Source: Antedon mediterranea (Eukaryota > Echinodermata > Crinoidea > Comatulida > Antedonidae). From it: a stretch of 64,000 nt of DNA. A program made the position numbers and the translations under genes. The notes beneath the pieces were generated by a model. The model had not been told where the DNA came from and made no database searches. It saw only the letters and a program-made list of their open reading frames with translations. Each line of letters opens with the position of its first letter. The stretch's first letter is position 1. The DNA is taken from the NCBI RefSeq assembly GCF_964355755.1, contig NC_092680.1, forward strand, positions 5,001 through 69,000, in the 5' to 3' direction. Positions 22,543-33,300 of the stretch are shown in pieces.

Positions 22543-22848
22543 CTGGAGAAAAAAACATTAATTATGGATTTAGTGATATTGAACCTTGTTTCCTGTCTAT
22601 GATTATCTCTGTGTCTGTCTGACTGGCCTAACTTTTGCTTAAAATTAAAGGGTATTTAAATAGTATTTATTGTTGTTTAATGATTTGCCACAAATAATAC
22701 ATGTATTCTTTATATCATTAATTATTTATAAATGTGGATGGTGGTCAAAATAACCCTACAAATGAACTTTAATATAAAATGAAGGTTTTATGTTTAAAAC
22801 AATGTAAGTTGTACTATTATTGAAAGCTTTTGATGCAAACAATGAGGA

Positions 22849-22896
22849 CACCATGAATTGACTTCTAACCCTAACCCTAACACCATGAATTGACTT
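22849..22896. repeat. 16-nt telomere-like insert between 16-bp direct repeats
   Basis: CACCATGAATTGACTT occurs at 22849-22864 and 22881-22896, exactly flanking CTAACCCTAACCCTAA (22865-22880), the C-strand of the TTAGGG telomere repeat. Confidence 0.9.
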
Positions 22897-22939
22897 TTAT
22901 TGCTACAGTACACTAACACTAAATAGAATACTGAACACT

Positions 22940-23300
22940 GGATACTGAAAAGCTTTATTTTTCTATTATCATAGTAAAATAATAATAGAAATTCTTCTTA
23001 AAGATTAGGAAATATATATAAGTACAATAAAAAAACAGATATATAAAATATAAACAAAAAATGTAAATATAGAATACACACAGATTAACATTATTGGACA
23101 AAAACTTAAGTTTAAAAAGCAGTTACAGTTTGGAAGTTAAGTTAAAATACGATAAAATGCATAATAAAAATTAAAACGCTTAAAAAGTTGTAGTTTAAAA
23201 AGTTTCATTTACATATTCTTAACTAAAAAATACAGTATTTTATAAATTGTGATGTGAGTTAATACTATAGTCTATGGATGGCATTTGCAACAAAGGTATA
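22940..23300. repeat. AT-rich dispersed repeat, copy 1
   Basis: It shares AATAGAAATTC, a long AATATAAAATATAAA-like tract and TATGGATGGCATTTGCAACA with the copy at 63020-63330 in the same orientation and order. Family unknown. Confidence 0.6.
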
Positions 23301-23472
23301 GAAGTATCTGGTTCTGGTTGTCCTTGAAGTTATTGGAACATGTATTCTACTAATTCCGTTTAAACTTTAATTGATGATTGTAAAGTATTTTTTAAACGGG
23401 GTGATCAGTATCCTTAACTATCCAATCAATGTATATGTCATCTAATTGTATCAATCGATATTTAACGATATA

Positions 23473-25658
23473 CCGTAAATTTTATAATTGTAATTGTTTT
23501 TTAGGGTGGGTTAATATTAGAAGGGGGTGTATTACTAATCTTAAATTAGGCACCTGAAAATAGTAACCCATCCCTTAACTTTTCCGGTCAGCAACTCAGC
23601 AAAATAATAAAACAGTACGAATAAAAAAACTTGGTTGAACTCCAACTTTATTTAATAAACTCAAAAACACTCAATCCTTCCCCCACTCCCGAGATTAACA
23701 TGCATTATGATTATCTCCTTATTTTCAAAATACGGCTCAGCTGCATCATAAGTTGTTGTGACCCTATAGTAACCCCCATCATGATGGGTTACTACTAGAT
23801 TAGAGTAGAGTAGGCCTAGCCTGGCCGCCTAGGCCCGAATACAGATCACTCCGGCCGCGCTTCACTCCGGCAGCGCTTCACTCCAGCCGCGCTTCAATCC
23901 GGCCGCGCTTCAATCCGGCCGCGATTCATTCCAGCCGCGATTCATTCCGGCCGCAGCTATGGAGCGCCCAATGAGTCTTTTACAACCGAGAAACGTTTTT
24001 TGTAGAGAATCAAAATAAACATTTGTAATCATACAGTATATTTTTTCTCTTTCAGGATCACAACAACATCGCAAGTGTTTTAAATTAGGTCTAATGCTAA
24101 AACAAAATAATTTATGTGTTTTATCCAATGTATAGGCTAGTATATTAATTGTAATGTGATTAATTAATGTAATTTATTGCAATGTACCCTATATGTCATA
24201 TTATTTTTATCATATATAAATTAAAATATAAAATCATTGAACTGTACAAAAATGATATATTAATTCTTGATACAATTCCAGGTAACATTAATTAGACGGA
24301 TATTTGATTATTTGAAATAAATTAATTAATATTGTAAATATTGTTATTAACTATAACAAACATCAATAATAATTGATTATTTGAAATAAATTAATTAATA
24401 TTTTACAAATTGAATATTAACTATAATTAGTAAGTATGGGTACTGGCAAGATAAAGTGTTATAAAAATAAGGGTTTTAACTAATTTTTAATGTTAATAAA
24501 TGTAAAGCTATAAAAATGAATGTACATAGAAAGAAATTAAATATTGTTATTCAGGCATTAATTAGACGGGTATTTGATTATTTTTTTATTATTGAATTTA
24601 ATTAAGTTAAGTTTAGTTTGAAAGAAAAAGCAGTTCCAACTTCTTTGAATGTTATTGTTAATGAAAAAAGTAAAATTGTTGCTAATAAATATTCAATTAG
24701 TTCCATTTAAATTCACCAAGAATTTGTTATACGCCGTGGTTAGGATTCCGGCACCGGAACTCAACTGCCCACCGTTAGGGAATCCGACACGCTATTGCGC
24801 ATGCCCAGAGCTCTGGGAAGTGAATTATAGCTTGCACTAATAGTGCCACACCACCACACCACGAAGAGTCGCGAGTGTTATAGGGATTTACTGTAGCCTA
24901 GATAGTCGTTGCGCGAGCGAGAGAGCGATGGATGAAACTTGGCCTATGCCATACATGAATTAATAATTAAAATACGACTGCGCCACGCGTTAAAATAATT
25001 ATAATGATATTAATAAGTATCAGTATCTATCTAAGAATCGTAATGCTGTTTTTAGCGTTGCGACCCGAACAGTTTTTTCACATCCACGCGGTGGCTGCCG
25101 TCAACAAATCAACTTGTGATTGCATGTTGTTATGTACAGTATAATGCGTTATGAAAAATCATAAAACTAGTCATGTAATTATATAATTCATAATGATATG
25201 AATTTTATATATGAATGAAGCAACCACTTTTTAATTACAAAATAAATACTATAGGCCCCACTGGTCACGTCTAACTGGTAGCCCTAGCCTAGATTAGTGG
25301 CCATATTAGTAGGCATCTAGGCTAGTTCGCCGTGTGGCGCAGCTATGAAATTAATGATCCATCGATGTTGATAAGTATAGAGTCGCCGATTACCTCGCTC
25401 TGGGCATGCGCCGGACCAGACCGGAATCCAGTATAGAAAACGTAGATATGGGCGCTCCATACTAACGGCCCCTTTGCACAGAAAGTCGAATTGAATAGCG
25501 GCCGGAGTGCAAAACATCGCGCTAAACTGATACGGCGGCCGGATTGAAGCGCGGCCGGAGTGATCGGCTACCCTATAGGCCCTAGTAGGTTATTATTATA
25601 GATTGACTTAGAAGGGGGGTTTATATTAGAGTGTAGGTTACTATTACAAGATTTACGG
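23473..25658. mobile_element. 2.2-kb element with CCGTAAAT terminal inverted repeats
   Basis: The left end TACCGTAAATTTT and right end AAGATTTACGGTA are inverted, with TA outside each CCGTAAAT, consistent with a TA duplication. Further in, GGTTA.TATTAGA/TCTAATATAAACC-like segments are also inverted but diverged. I see no transposase frame. It encloses the 23842-25562 inverted repeat. Confidence 0.55.
23842..25562. mobile_element. Inner inverted-repeat element with GATCACTCCGGCCGCGCTTC ends
   Basis: GATCACTCCGGCCGCGCTTC at the left (about 23846) is matched by its reverse complement ending at about 25562. ATGGAGCGCCCA (about 23960) is inverted at about 25452, and TGCGCATGCCCAGAG (24796) at about 25400. 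The left arm carries six to seven CTTCACTCCGGCCGCG-like 15-17 bp repeats. No coding capacity seen. Confidence 0.65.
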
Positions 25659-25995
25659 TATTCAGCTTATATAATCCCTGGTTGGCTTTGTCTAAGTTCA
25701 TTTAGGCTAGGCCTACCTAAATATCGAGGATATCGGTACACGGCCAGCTGGGCGGACTCGGCTCGGCTCTCTTGTTGTTGCTCTCGCCTTCTCTCTCATA
25801 TGCAGCTGCTTTTATATATTTGGTATAGCAATACGCAATACAGTATTTAGCTTAATAACAAAATACTAAGCATATATAGTATATACAAAGTATTTAGGTG
25901 TTTTATAATTTAAAAAAAAATTTATAAATCTTTAAGTACCTTTTTATATTGTAATTTCACAGCGACAATTTGAAATTTGCTGGCCACACACACTC
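25659..25995. other. Intergenic, nothing recognised
   Basis: AT-rich with a short GC-rich patch near 25740-25800; no gene or repeat recognised. Confidence 0.5.
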
Positions 25996-26011
25996 TCTAC
26001 AAAGAATATAA

Positions 26012-26481
26012 TCACAAGAATGAGTATTCCGCGATTTTTGCATGAGAAATTTGTAACAGAGAGCTCCAGTGAGTGATGCCCGCCCTCATAAGGGCGGATG
26101 TATACATACTAAATAAGACTTGATAGATATTATACATGTCACATTAAATAGAATTATAATAGTTTTTACCGGTCACGCTATCGTAGCGCCCGGTTGATAA
26201 AGCAAACTGTTTATACGGCAGTTTTTACTAAATAAATTGCCTAAAACGAACTATTAAATATCCAAATAGTATTTAACATGATGTTGGCATGTACTAGTTG
26301 ATAACATTTTTTATCATGAAAATACTCACCGGTGGTCCAGCCTTTGATTAGTGAAACCGTCACAAAAAGTTGTATACATCCCAGATACATCCACACTTAT
26401 GGCGGCGCCCTACCACATGGACAATATTACTGTTACAGGAAAAATCGCGGATTACTCATTCTTGTGATGATATATTCTTTG
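26012..26481. mobile_element. Diverged MITE-like inverted repeat
   Basis: AAAGAATATAATCACAAGAA, TGAGTATTCCGCGATTTTT at the left is inverted at the right end (AAAAATCGCGGATTACTCAT, TCTTGTGATGATATATTCTT). TGTAACAG and AAGGGCGGATGTAT-like segments inside are also inverted. Target duplication is not clear. Confidence 0.65.
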
Positions 26482-26583
26482 CTCTCGCTCTATCGACGAT
26501 CTAGAGAAAGAGTGTACCCATCGTTGCCAGAGATAAAATTTGAATTATGCCGCCTTAATAAATACCAGATTGGGCCAAATAAT

Positions 26584-29005
26584 GAGGTATATTCAGAGAG
26601 CGTCATTTCGACGATCGAGCATTCTCTACTTCTACGGAGCGCCATTTATGCCTTTATTTACTTATATAGAAATAGTACTACGGTAGCTGCTCCAGTGGAC
26701 CAAATTTAGCACTAGTGGAGCGCAGTGTGATATAAAATAGAAATAAGTCACTGAATTTTAATATCTTTTCGTATGTTAATACACTGTGCTCAAGTGAACC
26801 CAATTTGGATCCAGTGGAGCACAGTGATATAAAATAGAAATAAGTCACTAAATTTTAATATCTTTTCGTATGTTAATACACTGTGCTCAAGTGGACAAAA
26901 TTTGGAGCCAATGGAGCACAGTGATATAAAATAGAAAAAAGTCACTGACTTTTAACATCTTTTCGTATGTTAATAAACTGTGCTCAAGTGGACCCAATTT
27001 TGAGCCAGTGGAGCACAGTGATATAAAATAGAAAAAAGTCACTGAATTTTAATATCATTTCGTATGTTAATACACTGTGCTCAAGTGGACCCAATTTGGC
27101 GAAAGGAGAGCACAGTGATATAAAATATAGAAATAAGTCATTGAATGTTAATATATTTTCGTATGTTAATACGCTGTGCTCGAGTGGACCTAATTTGGCG
27201 CCAGTGGAGCACAGTGATATAAAATATGGAAAAAGTCACTGAATTTTAATATCTTTTCGTATTTAATATACACTATGCTCAAGTGGACCCGATTTGGAGC
27301 CAGGGGAGCACTGTGATATAAAATAGAAATAAGTCACTGAATTTTAATATCTTTTCGTATGTTAATACACTGTGCTTACGTGGACCCAATTTGGCGCGCG
27401 CGCCAGTGAGCACAGTAATATAAAATAGAAAAAAATCACTAAATTTTAATATCTTTTCGTATGTTAATACACTGTGCTCAAGTGGACCCAATTTGGCACC
27501 AATGGGAGCACAGGGAAATAGTCACATACAAAAACATCGAGAAAAAATACTTCTGGAATTTAAAAATATTCAAACTTGGTATATATGTTCAATATCGGTT
27601 ACTCAATCCGTAAACCAAAAGAAAAAATAGTTTCAAGCCACATCAGTGATTTTAATAACTTGCGTTCGCTTAAGATAATACTTATGAAAAAACATACAAT
27701 TCCGACACATATTATGTTAAACTCTAATAATGATTTTGACAACAACAAAAACGGTTAGGAATTCGAATTTTTCCCTGTAAATTGAGCAACTTAAATAAAA
27801 AATATACCAAGAAATATATATTGAAATCAAGGAGTATTTTTTTTGTACAAAAGAAATGTTCGTATGTTAATACACTGTGCTCCAGTGGATCCAATTTGGC
27901 GCCAGTGGAGCACAGTGTATTGAAATACGAAAAGATATTATAATTTAGTGACTTTTTTCTATTTTATATCACTGTGTGCTCACTGGCGCGCGCGCCAAAT
28001 TGGGTCCACGTGAGACAGTGTATTAACATACGAAAAGATATTAAAATTCAGTGACAATTATTTCTATTTTATATCACTGTGCTCCACTGGCGCCAAATTA
28101 GGTCCACTTGAGCACAGTGTATTAACATACGAAAAGATGTTAACATTCAGTGACTTATTTCTATTTTATATCACTGTGCTCCACTGGCTCCAAATTGGGT
28201 TCACTTGAGCACAGTGTATTAACATACGAAAAGATATTAAAATTCAGTGACTTTTTTATATTTTATATCACTGTCCTCCACTGGCTCCAAATTGGGTCCA
28301 CATGAGCACAGTGTATTAACATACGAAAAGATATTAAAATTCAGTGACTTTTTTCTATTTTATATCACTGTCCTCCACTGGCTCCAAATTGGGTCCACAT
28401 GAGCACAGTGTATTAACATACGAAAAGATATTAAAATTCAGTGACTTTTCTATTTTATATCACTGCGCTCCCCTGGCTCCAAATTGGGTCGACTTGATCA
28501 CAGTGTATTAACATACAAAAAGATATTCAAATTTGGTGACTTTTTTCTATTTTATATCACTGTGCTCCCCTGCCTCCAAATTGGGTCCACTTGAGCACAG
28601 TGTATTAACATACGAAAAGATACTAAAAATCATTGACTTATTTCTATTTTATATAAATGTGCTCTCCTGGCTCCAAATTGGGTCCACTTGAGCAGTGTTA
28701 TTAACATACGAAAAGATATTAAAATTCAGTGACTTATTTCTATTTTATATCACTGTGCTCCTCACTGGCGCCAAATTGTGTCCACTTGAGCACAGTGTAT
28801 TTACATACGAAAAGATATTAAAATTAGTGACTTATTTCTATTTTATATCACTGTGCTCCACCGGTGCTAAATTTGGTCCACTGGAGCAGTTACCGTAGTA
28901 CTATTTCTAATTCGGAAGTAAATAAAGGCATAAATGGCGCTCCTTAGAAGTAAATAGTGAAGTAGAGAATGCTCGATCGTCGAAATGACGCTCTGAATAT
29001 ACCTC
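26584..29005. mobile_element. 2.4-kb foldback element made of 97-bp units
   Basis: Inverted ends GAGGTATATTCAGAG...CTCTGAATATACCTC, each continuing into GCGTCATTTCGACGATCGAG. They are flanked by an exact AAATAAT at 26577-26583 and 29006-29012. The left arm (about 26700-27515) holds about eight, and the right arm (about 27860-28880) about eleven, head-to-head copies of a 97-bp unit containing TTTTCGTATGTTAATACACT and GTGGACCCAATTTGG. A unique AT-rich core lies at about 27520-27860. No transposase, so it is non-autonomous. Confidence 0.88.
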
Positions 29006-29012
29006 AAATAAT

Positions 29013-30169
29013 TCCAAATCCTCTAAATGTGGCACTAAATAGCGCCACCAACGGTTGCATGCCTAAAAAGGCCTGTAAAACCCTAACTGACACAAAATGA
29101 AGGCCTAAAATGATATTCCAATGTTGTTGAAATACTGTATTATATTTTTAGTTTTGTGTGTAATAACTAGTAATTTCTCTAAATGTTTGGGGTGCGAAAA
29201 TTGTAAATGAGGATGACCCTCCCTTCATTCCCCACACAAACAAAACCCCACAGCTCCGGGAAAGAAAATGTTTAGTCGCGTGCGACTCTAAAGCGTGGTT
29301 CCCACTAGCGACGCAACGCAAGGACGTAACGCAACGCAAGTGAATTGACCAATCACAAGCGATGGCTTATTCGTTTGTGATTGCTAACTGTCTATAGCTT
29401 CGCTTCAGCGAAGTTATAGACAGTTAGCAATCACAAGCGAATAAGCTAGCAATCACAAGCGAATAAGCCATCGCTTGTGATTGGTCAATTCACTTGCGTT
29501 GCGTTACGTCCTTGTGTTGCGTCGCTAGTGGGAACCACGCTTACAGCTCACTATGTCGGTCGGTCAGTCGGTAAACACTAACTAAAATTTGCGCACATAA
29601 CTGCAGTCATGTATAGGCCTATGGCCTTGTTAATGTTGTAGAGCCGACAGACCGATGTTCGGAAATAATTGTCTCCATGACCTCAACCACACATGTTGGG
29701 GCTGAGGGAATAAAATTTGGGAAAATAGAGCTGCCACATAATGCACACGGAAATGGCACTTAAAATTTGAAATATGGAAAAAAAAAGTCTCAGGAGAATT
29801 TTGTTTTGAAAAATTAGAGCTGCTAAATTATCGGAAATTGTCCTTTCCGGGTTGGGGAGGGGTGTGGCAGCATCTATATACTAATAATTATTGGTTGCGT
29901 AACTTTACGTAGGTCTCTCCTCCGAAACCGCTGAATGTACCTGCTTACATTTGGCACACGTGATGTTTCTTGATAGGCCGCACACGAAGGCTATATCATT
30001 TCGCCTGAATTTTAAGGATAAAACTAAACAAAAGGCAAACAAAGTTTCGCGAGTTGTTACAACACGTAAGTACGCAACCTTCTGCTGTGTACCGCACTGG
30101 ATCTACAAATACCATGCCAAGTCCGCCACCAAATAAAAACAGTGTAGTCTCGACAGCCGGCCAATCGTA
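29013..30169. other. Intergenic between two foldback elements
   Basis: It contains the palindromic MITE at 29291-29541, the TTTAGTCGCG...GTCGGTCGGTCAGTCGG element into which that MITE inserted, and otherwise nothing I can name. The 61-codon plus-strand frame at 29951 has no recognisable domain. Confidence 0.5.
29291..29541. mobile_element. 251-bp near-perfect palindromic MITE
   Basis: Ends AAGCGTGGTTCCCACTAGCG and its reverse complement. The two arms are nearly perfectly complementary for about 100-120 nt, meeting near 29400 (GCTTCGCTTCAGCGAAG). TA flanks each end (29289-29290; 29542-29543). The related sequence at 49425-49460 reads GCGACTCTATAGTTCACTATGTCGG without the insert, which supports a TA target duplication. 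Confidence 0.88.
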
Positions 30170-30178
30170 TTGACTGAT
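30170..30178. repeat. Left 9-bp target-site duplication of the giant foldback
   Basis: TTGACTGAT directly abuts the element's GCTTGTGTCAAGC end and is repeated at 46946-46954. Confidence 0.92.
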
Positions 30179-30345
30179 GCTTGTGTCAAGCTAGCCAACA
30201 ATAAGCCAGCCAACAATAAGCCAGCCCACTTTTATTTTTTCCAGCCAACAATAACTATGAAACGCCGTTTGTGCATTCTTTACATTTTCATTGTTACTTA
30301 TGGCTTTTATGGTATTAGGAATTAAATATTTGTGAGAAAAACGGC
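30179..30345. repeat. Left terminal inverted repeat of the giant foldback
   Basis: It begins GCTTGTGTCAAGCTAGCC and has three GCCAACAATAA motifs, then ATGGTATTAGGAATTAAATA before the first repeat unit. By eye it is identical to the reverse complement of 46779-46945. Confidence 0.92.
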
Positions 30346-33300
30346 GGATTGTTCCTGGGATTCACTAGGTGGGATTATACTAGGGTACCCCCTTAGTCGT
30401 CCAGTATAAGTTAGAGTGGGACCAATGGTGCCGTTTACTCAGCCCTCATCTTTAAAATTTGAGTGTAACTCAATTACAATTTTTAAAATATAGTTATATT
30501 TGAAACTGTATTTGTGAGAAAATGGCGGATTGTTCCTGGGAGTCACTTGGTGGGATTATACTAGGGTACCCCCTTAGTCGTCCAGTATAAGTTAGAGTGC
30601 GACCACTGGTCCCGTTTACACAGCCCTCATCTTTTAAATTTGAGTGTAACTCATTTACGATTAAAAAAATATAGTGAAATTTGATACTGTATTTGTGAGA
30701 AAATGGCGGATTGTTCCTGGGAGTCACTTGGTGGGATTATACTAGGGTACCTCCTTAGTTGTCCAGTATAAGTTAGAGTGGGACCACTGGTTCCGTTTAC
30801 TCAGCCCTCATCTTTAACATTTGAGTGTAACTCATTTACGACTTTAAAATATAGTGAAATTTGATACTGTATTTGTGAGAAAACGGCGGATTGTTCCTGA
30901 GAGTCACTTGGTGGGATTATACTAGGGTGCCTCCTTAGTCGTCCAGTATAAGTTAGAGTGGGACCACTGGTCCCGTTTACTCAGCCCTCATCTTTTAAAT
31001 TTAAGTGTAACTCATTTACGATTTTAAAAATATAGTGAAATTAGATACTGTATTTTTGTGAGAAAACGGCGGATTGTTCCTGGGAGTCACATGGTGGCAT
31101 TATACTAAGGTACGTCCTTAGTCGTCAAGTATAAGTTAGAGTGCGACCACTGGTTCCGTTTACTCAGCCCTCATCTTTTAAATTTGAGTGTAACTCAATT
31201 ACGGTAAAAAAAGTTAAAATATAGTGAAAATTGATACTGTATTTGTGAGAAAATGGCGGATTGTTCCTTGGAGTCACTTGGTGGGATTATACTAGGGTAC
31301 CTCCTTAGTTATCCAGTAGAAGTTAGAGTGGGACCACTGGTCCCGTTTACCCAGCCCTCATCTTTAACGTTTGAGTGTAACTCAATTACGATTAATATTT
31401 TAAAATATAGTGAAATTTGATACTGTATTTGTGAGAAAATGGCGGATTGTTCCCGAGAGTCACTTGGTGGGATTATACTAGGGTACCTCCTTAGTTGTCC
31501 AGTTTAAGTTAGAGTGGGACCACTGTTCCCGTTTACTCAGCCCTTATCTTTAAAATTTGAGTGTAACTCATTTACGATTAATATTTTAAAATATAGTGAA
31601 ATTTGATACTGTATTTGTGAGAAAATGGCGGATTGTTCCTGAGAGCCACTTGGTGGGATTATACTAGGGTACCCCCTTAGTTGTGCAGTATAAGTTAGAG
31701 TGGGACCACTGGTCCCGTTTACTCAGCCCTCATCTTTAAAATTTGAGTGTAACTCATTTACGATTTTTAAAATATAGTAAAATTTGAAACTGTATTTGTG
31801 AGAAAACGGCGGATTGTTCCTGGGAGTCACATTGTGGCATTATACTAAGGTACGTCCTTAGTCGTCCAGTATAAGTTAGAGTGCGACCACTGGTTCCGTT
31901 TACTCAGCCCTCATCTTTTAAATTTGAGTGTAACTCAATTACGGTAAAAAATTTTAAAATATAGTGAAAATTGATACTGTATTTGTGAGAAAATGGCGGA
32001 TTGTTCCTTGGAGTCACTTGGTGGGATTATACTAGGGTACCTCCTTAGTTGTCCAGTAGAGGTTAGAGTGGGACCACTGGTCCCGTTTACTCAGCCCTCA
32101 TCTTTAACGTTTGAGTGTAACTCAATTACGATTAATATTTTAAAATATAGTGAAATTTCATACTGTATTTGTGAGAAAATGGCGGATTGTTCCTGGGAGC
32201 CACTTGGTGGGATTATACTAGGGTACCCCCTTAGTTGTGCAGTATAAGTTAGAGTGGGACCACTGGTCCCGTTTACTCAGCCCTCATCTTTAAAATTTGA
32301 ATGTAACTCATTTACGATTTTTAAAATATAGTAAAATTTGAAACTGTATTTGTGAGAAAACGGCGGATTGTTCCTGAGAGTCACTTGGTGGGATTATACT
32401 AGGGTACCTCCTTAGTTGTCCAGTATAAGTTAGAGTGGGACCACTGGTCCCGTTTACTCAGCCCTCATCTTTAAAATTTGAGTGTAACTCATTTACGATT
32501 TTTAAAATATAGTGAAATTTGATACTGTGTTTGTGAGAAAACGGCGGATTGTTCCTGAAAGTCACTTGGTGGGATTATACTAGGGTACCCCCTTAGTCGT
32601 CCAGTATAGGTTAGAGTGGGACCACTGGTCCCGTTTACTGAGCCCTCATCTTTTAAATTTGAGTGTAACTCAATTACGGTAAAAAAATTTAAAATATAGT
32701 GAAAATTGATACTGTATTTGTGAGAAAATGGCGGATTGTTCCTTGGAGTCACTTGGTGGGATTATACTAGGGTACCTCCTTAGTTGTCCAGTAGAAGTTA
32801 GAGTGGGACCACTGGTCCCGTTTACCCAGCCCTCATCTTTAACGTTTGAGTGTAACTCAATTACGATTAATATTTTAAAATATAGTGAAATTTGATACTG
32901 TATTTGTGAGAAAATGGCGGATTGTTCCCGAGAGTCACTTGGTGGGATTATACTAGGGTACCTCCTTAGTTGTCCAGTTTAAGTTAGAGTGGGACCACTG
33001 TTCCCGTTTACTCAGCCCTTATCTTTAAAATTTGAGTGTAACTCATTTACGATTAATATTTTAAAATATAGTGAAATTTGATACTGTATTTGTGAGAAAA
33101 TGGCGGATTGTTCCTGAGAGCCACTTGGTGGGATTATACTAGAGTACCCCCTTAGTTGTGCAGTATAAGTTAGAGTGGGACCACTGGTCCCGTTTACTCA
33201 GCCCTCATCTTTAAAATTTGAGTGTAACTCATTTACGATTTTTAAAATATAGTAAAATTTGAAACTGTATTTGTGAAAAAACGGCGAATTGTTCCTGGGA

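Larger units (their letters stand above)
22543..23472. other. Region upstream of HAUS6 exon 1
   Basis: It should hold the HAUS6 promoter or an upstream exon, but I cannot identify either. It contains a telomere-like insert at 22865-22880 and an AT-rich dispersed repeat at about 22940-23300 with TATGGATGGCATTTGCAACA, also found at about 63020-63330. Confidence 0.5.

Noticed and set aside
26332-26709. 125-codon plus-strand frame
   Set aside because: It crosses the right end of a MITE and the boundary of the foldback at 26584; no domain.
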